A DNA stretch of 64,000 nt from Shewanella benthica (lineage in GTDB: Bacteria; Pseudomonadota; Gammaproteobacteria; Enterobacterales; Shewanellaceae): contig JAKVHY010000002.1 of assembly GCA_023284085.1 (NCBI GenBank), forward strand, positions 62,001-126,000, written 5' to 3'. Numbering within the stretch: the first letter of the stretch is position 1; every line of letters begins with the position of its first letter. The translations under genes were made by a program, and so were the position numbers. Positions 16,548 to 24,697 of this stretch are shown piece after piece. The notes under the pieces are model-generated. The model was given only the letters and a program-made list of their open reading frames with translations, made no database searches and had not been told where the DNA came from.

Positions 16548-18436
16548 TCAAAGCTTAAATTGGCTCACGATACCATTTAGAGTATTCGCCATTCCGCCCA
16601 GCTCTTGTGCGAGCTTAGTAGTGCTCTCGGAGTGCTTATTGGTTTCTTTTGCCGAATCGTTGATCTCCAGAACACTCTGGTTAATTTCCGCTGCGACTTG
16701 GGTCTGCTGCTCTGACGCAGTGGCGATCTGATCATTCATATTTAGAATAACAGAAACAGAAGTCGTTATTTGTGTCAGGGATTGATTTGCTTCCTCTGTC
16801 TTTGTCGAAGTCAGTCGAGCAAGCTCAGAGTTCTTCCCCATCTGTTCTACCGCTTTCTTAGCCTCTGTTTGTAGTTTTTCAATCATGACAGAAATTTCGT
16901 TAGCGCTCTCTTGTGTACGGCTCGCAAGGCTTCGAACTTCATCAGCCACTACCGCGAAACCGCGAAACCGCGCCCCTGCTCACCTGCTCGTGCCGCTTCA
17001 ATTGCAGCATTTAAAGCTAAAAGATTAGTCTGATCGGCAATGCCTTTAATCACATCGAGAATGCTACCAATATTGACCGTTTCGGCCTCAACGTTTTCGA
17101 TGACATTGGTGACCTCGTTCATCTCATTGACCAGTGAACGAATATTAGCATTCATATCCTCTACCACCTTCATTCCAACTTCGGAATGCTCGTTGGCCCC
17201 CTGAGCCGACTCTGCCGCTTGCAGTGCACTTCGTGCCACTTCATCGACTGTGGAGGTCATTTCGTTCATCGCCGCCGAAGTCTGCTCGAGCTGCACGGTT
17301 TGTGCCTTTGAGCCATCACTCATAGTTTGTGCGGACGATGAGAGGGAGGCAGAGGAGCGATTAAGTTCACTTGTCGTTTCATTGATATTGGTGACAATGA
17401 CCCTAAGATTCTTTGTCATAGCGATCACATTGCCATAAATACCTTCCTCCAGCCCGGAAGACGATAAATCCATACTCAAATCACCATCAGCCACTTGCTT
17501 AACAATGTTTGATATTTCCAGAGGTTCACCGCCGATAGGTTTGTAGATAAGACGAATGACCATCTGGTAAATAACGATCATGAGTACAATCAGAGAAACG
17601 GCAATCAAAATAACAGCGTCATATAGATTATTCATGCTGGCAGCTTCTATGACTTCCACCGCTTCATAGCTAGCCACTGTCCAATGACGAACCTTCATCT
17701 TATTACTTGTAACGAAGTAATCGCCCAAACCGGGAGCGGTATATGTCATCGACTTGTTTGATTCTGATATCACCCTGTATTGCGGGCGTATTTCAAATAT
17801 GTTCTTACCAATATTGTCTTTATCCTCACTCGATAAAATATAGCCATCACTGCGGTAGACGAACATCTGATTATTACTGGTGAGAGAGGCGGCGAAATCA
17901 CTGAATAACTTAACGGGGATGTTGATTAACACGACTCCGGAAGTTCGCCCTTGGTGCATGATAGGCACAGAAAGGCCAAACACTTCGACGTTCTTAGTAA
18001 CATCAACAAAAGATCTGGTAACTACGTAGTGTTCCCCTTCAAAAATTTGCAAGAACCACTCTCGCTTAGCCGTAATCGCATTGAAATTTGGCACAACCTT
18101 ACCATCACTGATCAGGGTGCCATCTTTCAAGCCCAAATAGATACCAGCCTCCCCCTTTACCGTGCTAGCGATCTGCTCAACTGTATGGTTTGCTCGTTCA
18201 AGATCGAGCTCGCCATTGCCGTCGAAGAAGAATGCTGCTGAGTCGATCACATCGAAAAAACGCATTAACTTCTCATCTAGTGCCTGAGCCACCAGCTTAG
18301 ATTGTGTTTCAACCTTCTCCTGGTAACTAGTACGGCTAAACTCTGCAAAGTTTTGATAAGCAAGAATTGATACAAGCAGTACTATAAAAAATGATAACGA
18401 AGTGAAGATCCCCGTTATTTTATGTTTCAGCAGCAT
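16548..18436 (-). pseudogene. Methyl-accepting chemotaxis protein, frameshifted by an 8-bp duplication
   Basis: Two abutting frames together make one MCP of about 630 residues. The first (16949-18436) has an N-terminal membrane anchor (about 8-28), a dCache-type periplasmic sensor (about 35-275), a second membrane segment (about 275-300), HAMP and the first half of the signalling domain, ending at [11 protein letters not shown]. The second (16548-16949) continues at VADEVRSLASRTQESANEIS to the end. At the break, CGCGAAAC occurs twice in tandem (16953-16968, plus strand). Removing one copy restores the conserved hairpin tip [12 protein letters not shown]. As written, the protein lacks the C-terminal half of its CheA/CheW-binding domain. 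A sequencing error is possible but an exact 8-bp duplication argues for a real event. Confidence 0.9.
16953..16968. repeat. 8-bp tandem duplication causing the MCP frameshift
   Basis: CGCGAAAC appears twice back to back and is followed by a partial third copy CGCG. One copy gives the reading frame found in all MCP hairpin tips; two copies shift the frame. Short tandem units like this can revert by slippage. Confidence 0.9.
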
Positions 18437-19050
18437 AGATATTTCAGCCCATATTTAAAGAATAAACAAGTAACCATGCCTCACCAAATCATTGCTGGCG
18501 AGATCATAAAAAACTCATTTTTATTACGGGTAAGATACAAATTAGCTTCATAATGAGCAACGTATTTTAGCCAGACTTTTGAAGCACTCAACAACAGGGA
18601 AAACATGTGCAAACTCAGTCCTGTTATGGAATTAATTCCAAATAGAGGAGTAGGTCAGAGATAAAAAAGGAATGAGATAAAAGATGCTGTGCAGCTTCAT
18701 CGCTCACGATTCTCTGAAATCAGTTACTTATGCTTCTACTAAGTGTTGCGATGTCTAATTGTTATTAATAAATATCTAGTCGCTAGTATTGGACACTTCT
18801 CAGTGAAAAAACTTAGGGTAAAAGTAACCAGAATGTCCTATCTTTAAATTCTGGCTTTACTAAAAATTCAACTTAGAGCCAGCTCAGCTGTAATTAAGAC
18901 CTATCAATATTGAACCAGCATCATTAATCCTTATGTTAAGCCTTCTCAAGGTTAACGGGTTCATTGCTCCACTTCGATATCTTCAAGATTGTTATGCGTT
19001 CATTTACTGTGACAAGGCCCTTGATCCAAAGGGTGAATAGGAGAAGTCTT
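18437..19050. other. Long intergenic region upstream of the broken MCP
   Basis: About 610 bases with AT-rich composition and many stops in all frames. It presumably contains the MCP promoter on the left and the small-ORF promoter on the right. The phrase CATTTACTGTGACAAG near 19000 recurs almost exactly near 19391 (CATTTACTTTGACAAG), another sign of local duplication. No RNA gene was recognised. Confidence 0.4.
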
Positions 19051-19254
19051 ATGGAAAAACTTAGAAAAGGTCCATTGACCATAGAGTTAGGCGGCAAGAA
19101 ATATCCTGAGTGGGTTGAAAATTCAGAAGGCTACTGGGACTTCCACCGTGCTTTTAGCAACAACAGATATTTTGACTCACCCAATAGCCAAATAGGACAA
19201 GATGAATGTGTCCTCTCTGAAGCAGGAATATATCGATTACGGATAATCCATTGA
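19051..19254 (+). CDS. Small hypothetical protein, 67 aa
   Basis: Starts MEKLRKGPLTIELGGKKYP, then EWVENSEGYWDFHRAFSNNRYF and ends AGIYRLRIIH. AATAGGAGAAG precedes the ATG at 19051. The frame also opens 29 codons earlier, but homology to a decayed copy at 21471 begins at the ribosome binding site and supports the shorter form. It is acidic/basic mixed and soluble with no recognised domain. Preservation of an open frame here while the second copy is broken suggests that this copy may be functional. Confidence 0.6.
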   Translation: MEKLRKGPLTIELGGKKYPEWVENSEGYWDFHRAFSNNRYFDSPNSQIGQDECVLSEAGIYRLRIIH

Positions 19255-19657
19255 ATCATTCTTCACATAGGGAGTATTAGCTTGGAATGAGGCTTGATTA
19301 CATTTTCTGATGTTGGCTCTAAGTTATATTGGTATTTGGAGGATTATTTGAAAATCGCACCTTCATTGTCACTTATAGCCAACCCGCCGAGGGATGTGCA
19401 CCATTTACTTTGACAAGAGCCTGCGAAACGCCGGCTCTTGATTTTAGATAAGTCTTCCATGTGAGCTTACGCTGACAGCCATGCCACCGGAGCTCGCACC
19501 CGCATCTACACCTGGTTATTCACAAGCAGCTATTCTCTTCGATTTATCCGTATCATTAATAAATAACAGGTGTTGGAGTTGATGAAATATTGTCTTGACC
19601 CTCCTTTTATAACAAAGTAATAATTAGCTGTGTTCACTAATCATACAGGGATAGGAA
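19255..19657. other. Intergenic region with gene-end repeat A and a hairpin
   Basis: About 400 bases. At about 19278-19352 it holds a sequence starting TAGCTTGGAATGAGGCTT that is repeated in diverged form at 20282-20356, just after the next gene. At about 19412-19440 AAGAGCC...GGCTCTT followed by GATTTTAG is a possible terminator for the small ORF. Nothing recognisable was seen in the rest. Confidence 0.45.
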
Positions 19658-20278
19658 ATGGATTTTGATTGGGTAGAGTGGTTTGGTTATCTGGCGTCGT
19701 TAATCGTCCTCGTTTCTCTGACGATGACATCAATCAAAAAACTGAGGCTGATCAACCTCGTTGGTTGCCTTGCATTCGCAGGCTTTGCTTATCTTATAAA
19801 CTCTTACCCGACAATGTTTATGAACTTAGGTATAGCAGGAATAAACGTATATTATTTATGGAAATTTTATTCAACCGATGAGCAGTTCAAGCTGATTGCA
19901 GCATCGGTCAATACTGAATACTTTGACCATTTCATCTCCGAAAACTTGGCCGATATTGAGACGCAGACATCAATCGATGAGCTCAGAAAGGCCAATACTG
20001 CGTTTTATATGCTAAGAGATAACAGCATTGCAGGTGTATTAGTGGGCAACAACAATGAAAAAGGTGAGCTGTCTATTCTGCTCGATTATGTCACACCACA
20101 ATACCGAGACTTTAAACTAGCAAACTATTACTTTGTGTCACACCCCAATGAGATTAAACAGCGTGGAGTTAATACGCTCATCGCTAAAGCGGCAACAGTG
20201 GAGCACAAAAACTACCTATTCAACATCGGTTTTCAAGTCACAGATGCAGCAGAAGGTATTTATCAGAAACAGCTTTAA
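19658..20278 (+). CDS. YgjV-like inner membrane protein
   Basis: A 206-residue protein. The first 75 residues form three membrane segments (WFGYLASLIVLVSLTMTSIKKLRLINLVGCLAFAGFAYLI, then MFMNLGIAGINVYYLWKFY) matching the YgjV (bacterial inner membrane protein) domain. The C-terminal 120 residues are cytoplasmic, with ANTAFYMLRDNSIAGVLVG and LDYVTPQYRDFKLANYYF, a pattern that recalls a GNAT acetyltransferase fold. A membrane anchor joined to an acetyltransferase-like domain is plausible, but the activity is not shown. It sits among small duplicated pieces in the pepA-holC block. Confidence 0.65.
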   Translation: MDFDWVEWFGYLASLIVLVSLTMTSIKKLRLINLVGCLAFAGFAYLINSYPTMFMNLGIAGINVYYLWKFYSTDEQFKLIAASVNTEYFDHFISENLADIETQTSIDELRKANTAFYMLRDNSIAGVLVGNNNEKGELSILLDYVTPQYRDFKLANYYFVSHPNEIKQRGVNTLIAKAATVEHKNYLFNIGFQVTDAAEGIYQKQL

Positions 20279-20645
20279 AACTAGCTTGGAATGAAGCTTA
20301 GTGACATTTTGGCTTTCGTTCATTTGGCTGACTTTATCTTGGGAGGGTTATTTAAGCATCTAGCTTCATGCTGACCTATCCCCTCCCAGAGAGGCATATG
20401 AGTCGCTGTAAAGCCGTCTCTGGCCGCTCTGCGGTTCATCTTGCTAGTCGACTTAATCGTAACGGGGTCATAACTTCGAATATAGATTAATTAGCTACGC
20501 CCCCTTTGCCCGCCTTTACCGCCAACAAACATTCCCCCAAAAAAGCCAAGCTGTTAAGTTTGAAAAAAATGACTCTGACCCTGACCTACCTCCAGAAATA
20601 ACACTTACAAATAAGATGGATAACTTAATTAGTTAAGGAACTTTC
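20279..20645. other. Intergenic region with gene-end repeat B and possible transposase debris
   Basis: The left end (20282-20356) is the second copy of the element also present at 19278. Around 20490-20600, the string TGACTCTGACCCTGACC and a minus-strand reading GGKGGQRGRS followed by a stop resemble the flank and tail of REP-associated tyrosine transposase genes, but too little is left to call one. No intact gene was seen. Confidence 0.35.
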
Positions 20646-20753
20646 ATGGCTCTGGGTGGTATGTTCAACCCAGAAAATGTGACCGTAATAAAAAGCTGTA
20701 AACAATTATTAGCAGAGGCAACTGCAAAAATCCAGACTCTATTAATGGATTAA
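20646..20753 (+). CDS. Possible small ORF, 35 aa
   Basis: Reads MALGGMFNPENVTVIKSCKQ and ends IQTLLMD. AAGGAA lies seven bases before the ATG. It overlaps the end of the convergent trmO gene by four bases. It could also be the remaining start of a longer gene cut by rearrangement. Only its start signal supports it. Confidence 0.3.
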   Translation: MALGGMFNPENVTVIKSCKQLLAEATAKIQTLLMD

Positions 20754-21223
20754 GCAAAGCGCTTATCTGAACGAACAGTGTGTGGATCTAAGCCACGTTC
20801 ATACCAGCCATCTTTGGTATTTTTTATATTATCAAAAGATTGTATATAGGGTTTGATATCCAGAATAGGAGTCCCATCTAATAGATCTATGCCGCGTACT
20901 AAGATGCGGTTTGCCTCAATCCGGTCAATTTCAACAATCGATAATCCGATGGCATTAGGTCGCTTAGGCGAACGAGTGGCAAAAATCCCTCTGTGTTTAT
21001 TATCTAGAAACGGCTTCACCTTAAGATCATAACCCTGCGATTTATGTATATGAAATACTATGTAGATATGGGAGAAGCCATCTAGGTCATCCAGCCCCAA
21101 TGCATACTCTTCATCGATAATCAGTTCACCGATATCTGTAGATATTCCAGCTCCCTGTATAGGGACATCCTCTATCTGTTCGAAGCGCGTTTTCGCGTAT
21201 CCTATGGGGGTAAATTCGATCAT
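20750..21223 (-). CDS. TrmO/TsaA-family tRNA methyltransferase-like protein
   Basis: A 157-residue protein of the TsaA/TrmO family, whose E. coli member methylates N6-threonylcarbamoyladenosine at position 37 of tRNA using S-adenosylmethionine. It begins MIEFTPIGYAKTRFE and carries DGFSHIYIVFHIHKS and the hallmark ATRSPKRPNAIGLSIVEI. It is shorter than E. coli TrmO (about 235 residues), lacking most of the C-terminal domain, as in many other family members, so substrate identity is less certain. GGAGAT before the ATG at 21223 decides the start. A fragment of modC lies directly upstream in the same direction. Confidence 0.8.
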   Translation of the reverse strand: MIEFTPIGYAKTRFEQIEDVPIQGAGISTDIGELIIDEEYALGLDDLDGFSHIYIVFHIHKSQGYDLKVKPFLDNKHRGIFATRSPKRPNAIGLSIVEIDRIEANRILVRGIDLLDGTPILDIKPYIQSFDNIKNTKDGWYERGLDPHTVRSDKRFA

Positions 21224-21293
21224 TGGTATCTCCATTAGACTCTCTAAAATGGTTTGTGTAATGACAGTGACAGTTATAGGTATTCTCAGTGGA

Positions 21294-21447
21294 TTAGAGA
21301 GATTGCGTCAGATCAGATGCCGTCATACTAACAGCTTTTATTTGTGCAAAAAGAGACACGCCCGGGCTTATCTCTAAGTCATCACAGGCCCAGCGTTTCA
21401 CATTGATCCATGAGTAATGGCCCGCAACTTCGAGTTTTATCTGATAT
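21294..21447 (-). pseudogene. 3' fragment of molybdate ABC ATPase gene modC (TOBE domain)
   Basis: The minus strand reads about 50 codons of open frame, starting near LYQIKLEVAGHYSWINVKRW and ending with LFAQIKAVSMTASDLTQSL and a stop at 21294. The SPGVSLFAQIKAV part matches the C-terminal TOBE domain of ModC, which binds molybdate-like ligands. There is no start codon, ATPase domain or upstream modAB. The fragment ends abruptly where the decayed copy of the small ORF begins (about 21450). It is a truncated remnant left 70 bases upstream of trmO. Confidence 0.7.
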
Positions 21448-21452
21448 AAAGA

Positions 21453-21605
21453 GGAAATAGGAGAAGTCTTATGAAAAACTTAGAAAAGGTCAATTTACCA
21501 TAGAGCTAGGCGACAACAAACACCATGAATTTATAGAAAAATCATAAGGTTACTGCGACCTTCCACCGTACTTTTAGCAACAACAGATATATTGATTCAC
21601 CCATT
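21453..21605 (+). pseudogene. Decayed copy of the small ORF at 19051
   Basis: From the ribosome binding site (AATAGGAGAAGTCTTATG) to about TTTTAGCAACAACAGATAT this stretch matches 19036-19190 closely. Small deletions shift the frame right after the start, and further stops follow. It is a non-coding duplicate about 2.4 kb from the intact copy, abutting the modC fragment. Confidence 0.8.
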
Positions 21606-21678
21606 GTAATATTAATTTCAATCACCAGCTAAGTCAGACTCGCTTCACTCTGGATGATATCTCTTACTTAGAGGTAAC

Positions 21679-22932
21679 TTAGTAAATAAGCTCAAGTGCA
21701 AGCGGTATACAGCTTACAGTGACAAACGAACGCCATAAATATGAACTATGATACTCGCTAGTGCTCATTGGTTTTACGCCAAAACTCACCTGAAGTAATG
21801 TCGAGCGCTTTATAATCATCACTCCTATCCAACAAAACATAATCGTTAGTACCAGTACAGCGAGTCCCTCAAAAGCCATTGACATTCGAGAGTCTGATAA
21901 CAAGTATGCCGCGACAACAATGATGGTTTGATGAACAATATACACAGGAAATACCCATGAATTAAGCTCGCTAATGATGCTGGATTTTCGATTTAAATAC
22001 CGATTTGCAATCGCTAGTATTGCCAATACAGGCATCGTCTTAGCACTGGCATAGGTAATAGCTAACATCCACGCCGCAACTTCATTGTTTTGGTGAAGGC
22101 CAGTTTGCCAATTATAACTAAACCCCAATTGAAGTACTGCAAGTGATATCAATGCGAGTAATGCTATTTTGAGCCAGGATGCGCTCAATGACTGCCAAAA
22201 CACACTTACACTACCGAGATAAAAGCCAAATATAAGAAGTAAGAAACCGTACATTTCACGAACCGCATCCCCAGTTAAAAGAGTGTCAATTGCTAGTGAT
22301 GAAATAATTAGCACAATTGAAAGTATAAACGGTTTGTGACCGAGAAAGGCTGCAGCCTTTTGAGCCCACTTATGTGCGAATAAAGGAGATACTATTAACA
22401 AAACGACACTGTACTTCCACAATGAACGTAAAAACCATAGATGGTTTACATCAATATGAGGCCAAATACCGCTTTGATAATCGTCAAAGTAATTCAGTGG
22501 TTCAAAATAAAATGCATAAACAAACGGCCAGAACTCTAAAGGCATTTTTCCAGCTTGCTTCATTTCAATATAAAGCTGGGGAGGCACCACAATCAGTACA
22601 CCAATTAATAACGGGAAAAGCAGTTGGATACTTCTGCTCCACAATAATTTACCGCTAGTTTGTTTCAGCAACATAAACCTTAATGCCACACCTGATATGA
22701 ACCATAACAGTCCCATTCTCCACGGTGACAAGGTAAGCATTAAATGCTGTAGAAAAGTAGATTCAGATTCATGTTTGAAGTGAAATCCCCATTCAGGCAC
22801 ATATACCATGCCAGTGTGATATAACATCAACAACCCGATAGCTATCACTCTTAGCCAGTCTAAATGATGCAGTCTATTCGATTGGTATGTATCTTGTTCT
22901 GTTAATAAATCCATAAGTAATGTCTTGTGCAT
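21679..22932 (-). CDS. Membrane acyltransferase, Acyl_transf_3 family
   Basis: A 417-residue polytopic protein with about ten membrane segments. The N terminus HHLDWLRVIAIGLLMLYHTGMVYV has the conserved Arg and His positions of acyltransferase family 3 (OafA-like), and LWFISGVALRF is the second family block. These enzymes move acyl groups from a donor to sugars or other envelope molecules; the acceptor here is unknown. It is divergent from a LytTR-domain gene across 120 bases, an arrangement that suggests the regulator controls it. Confidence 0.82.
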   Translation of the reverse strand: MHKTLLMDLLTEQDTYQSNRLHHLDWLRVIAIGLLMLYHTGMVYVPEWGFHFKHESESTFLQHLMLTLSPWRMGLLWFISGVALRFMLLKQTSGKLLWSRSIQLLFPLLIGVLIVVPPQLYIEMKQAGKMPLEFWPFVYAFYFEPLNYFDDYQSGIWPHIDVNHLWFLRSLWKYSVVLLIVSPLFAHKWAQKAAAFLGHKPFILSIVLIISSLAIDTLLTGDAVREMYGFLLLIFGFYLGSVSVFWQSLSASWLKIALLALISLAVLQLGFSYNWQTGLHQNNEVAAWMLAITYASAKTMPVLAILAIANRYLNRKSSIISELNSWVFPVYIVHQTIIVVAAYLLSDSRMSMAFEGLAVLVLTIMFCWIGVMIIKRSTLLQVSFGVKPMSTSEYHSSYLWRSFVTVSCIPLALELIY

Positions 22933-22956
22933 AGTCTAAAGCTTCTGCACACTATA

Positions 22957-23036
22957 TCTCTATTGGATGTAGGGATTTACCGCTATTCTATTGGAAAGAA
23001 ATGAATAAGTGACAAGCGGTGGAATAGAGGGATAAG
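22957..23036. promoter_or_regulatory. Candidate regulator sites between acyltransferase and LytTR genes
   Basis: TCTATTGGA occurs twice as a direct repeat (22959-22967 and 22987-22995), and a related inverted copy GGAATAGAG follows near 23020. LytTR proteins usually bind paired direct repeats about two helical turns apart; here the spacing is 28 bases. The match to a known consensus is not strong. Confidence 0.35.
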
Positions 23037-23052
23037 AGGACATGCTCTAAAG

Positions 23053-23934
23053 ATGTTATTTACCAAGTTACATTACCAAAACAATAAAACTAGTTATGAA
23101 GCTTTCGCATTGTCCGTGTACTTTTTCATTAGTGCTGGCATAAATTCGACTTCAGTCCTAATGGAGTCAAGGCGTAATGGGATTGAAAACTTATTTAGTT
23201 GGGAGCCATTTGTTTGGGAATATTCGAGCGCAATATCATCGTTACTTTTATTGGCTTGTGTTGCTATATTCATGACAAAGTCCCCATGGCAATGGAAGCA
23301 ACCTAAGCGTTCAGCACTTCAATATTTAGCCGCAGCAATCGTTTTTTCAATTTGTCATGTCCTTGGTATGGTCCTTTTGCGAGAGGTAAGTTATCAGTTC
23401 TTTTCCCTTGAATACCACTTTGCAAAATCGGTATCAGAATTAGGTTATGAGCTTATCTATGAGCTTCGAAAAGATGTTTGGAGTTTTTGCTCATTTGTCA
23501 TTTTGATTTCAGTCTATCGACAAATCACTATGCAATGGTTGGGGGATGCGAGCTGCATTAGCGACGATGTACGCGTCAGCACTAAACTAACAAAACACAT
23601 ACTGGTGAAAAAGTTAGGCAAAGAGTTCTTAATTAAAACTGAGAACATAGAGTGGATGCAATCAGCTGGTAATTACGTCAATTTACACCTTGGTGATCAA
23701 GTCTATCCAACCAGAAGTACATTGGCTCAATTTGTTGCAAGTGATAATACTAATTCGATGTGTCGGATACACAGATCATTTGCGATAAATTTAAACTTTG
23801 TACATTGTATTGAACAGCTTGCTAGCGGCGATGCTGAAATCACCATGCACTCAGGTAAAACACTGCGTTTATCAAGAAGATATAAAGATTCATTGAAGCA
23901 ATTAAAAATGCAAATTACGCTTTATGAAGGATGA
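23053..23934 (+). CDS. Membrane-bound LytTR-family transcriptional regulator
   Basis: A 293-residue protein with four likely membrane segments in the first 165 residues and a C-terminal LytTR DNA-binding domain (about 190-290): KHILVKKLGKEFLIKTENIEWMQSAGNYVNLHLGDQVYPTRSTL, then RIHRSFAINLNFV and LRLSRRYKDSLKQL. No receiver domain is present. Such one-component membrane regulators are thought to sense envelope or membrane state. The divergent acyltransferase is the likely target. The start at 23053 has no strong ribosome binding site, so the N terminus is somewhat uncertain. Confidence 0.82.
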   Translation: MLFTKLHYQNNKTSYEAFALSVYFFISAGINSTSVLMESRRNGIENLFSWEPFVWEYSSAISSLLLLACVAIFMTKSPWQWKQPKRSALQYLAAAIVFSICHVLGMVLLREVSYQFFSLEYHFAKSVSELGYELIYELRKDVWSFCSFVILISVYRQITMQWLGDASCISDDVRVSTKLTKHILVKKLGKEFLIKTENIEWMQSAGNYVNLHLGDQVYPTRSTLAQFVASDNTNSMCRIHRSFAINLNFVHCIEQLASGDAEITMHSGKTLRLSRRYKDSLKQLKMQITLYEG

Positions 23935-24211
23935 CAGTCTAATTTCATGAAATGAAATGGAAGCCTGAACTGGCATTTGTATATGAACATACAAGACCAT
24001 GCACGGCACCCATGGCAGGCGATAGATAACCATACAGCTAAAAGTCACTATGAAGTCTAATGACACAAAACAAAGCCAAAAGCTGCACAAAAAAATAGCT
24101 AAACACTTGCAGCGACTCTGGTTTAAAGCATAGGTTTTGGTGTAAAATCCCTTACTTCGACAGCAAAAAACGCCAATTCACTAAAACTGAAAGCCAAGAC
24201 TAAGCCTTACT

Positions 24212-24682
24212 ATGCCAAATGCCCTATTTTACGTGATGCCTGATGAGGCCAACAGCCCCACCGAGGCGACGCAGCAGGTACACAGATTAGCCTGTGAGCT
24301 TGCACAAAATGCATATGTTAATCAGCAACTGGTTTATATCCATACTCAGGATAGAGAACAGGCTTATGCTGTCGATGAATTGTTATGGCAATTTGAGCCA
24401 AATTCTTTTGTGCCCCATAACCTCAAAGGTGAAGGTCCGCTCACAGGTGCGCCGGTGGAAATCGGTTTCGATACCTTAGGGCCCAATAAAAATCGTCATC
24501 TTCTGATTAATCTTGCAGACCAAGTACCCTCATTTGCGGTAAACTTTGGCCAGATTATCGATTTCGTTGCCAATGATGCTGGGCATAAGACGATCGCGCG
24601 CGATCGTTACCGCCAGTATAAGAGTCTTGGAGTGACTTTAAGCACTCAAGACTTAGCGAAACAACCACTTAATTTTGTTTGA
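24212..24682 (+). CDS. holC: DNA polymerase III subunit chi
   Basis: A 156-residue HolC protein of the polymerase III clamp-loader region, which links the psi subunit to single-strand binding protein. ALFYVMPDEANSP, LVYIHTQDREQAYAVDELLWQFEPNSFVPHNL and RHLLINLADQVPSFAVNFGQIIDFV match the family. It precedes valS by 15 bases, the conserved holC-valS pair. pepA, which is often directly upstream, is here 9.6 kb away. Confidence 0.93.
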   Translation: MPNALFYVMPDEANSPTEATQQVHRLACELAQNAYVNQQLVYIHTQDREQAYAVDELLWQFEPNSFVPHNLKGEGPLTGAPVEIGFDTLGPNKNRHLLINLADQVPSFAVNFGQIIDFVANDAGHKTIARDRYRQYKSLGVTLSTQDLAKQPLNFV

Positions 24683-24697
24683 GAAAAACTAGCTCCC

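Noticed and set aside
19278-20356. Integron gene cassettes with attC sites
   Set aside because: The repeated element lacks the GTTRRRY and RYYYAAC core sites, and no integrase gene is seen.
20480-20600. REP-associated transposase gene
   Set aside because: Only a few codons and a flank-like motif are visible; not enough to name a gene.
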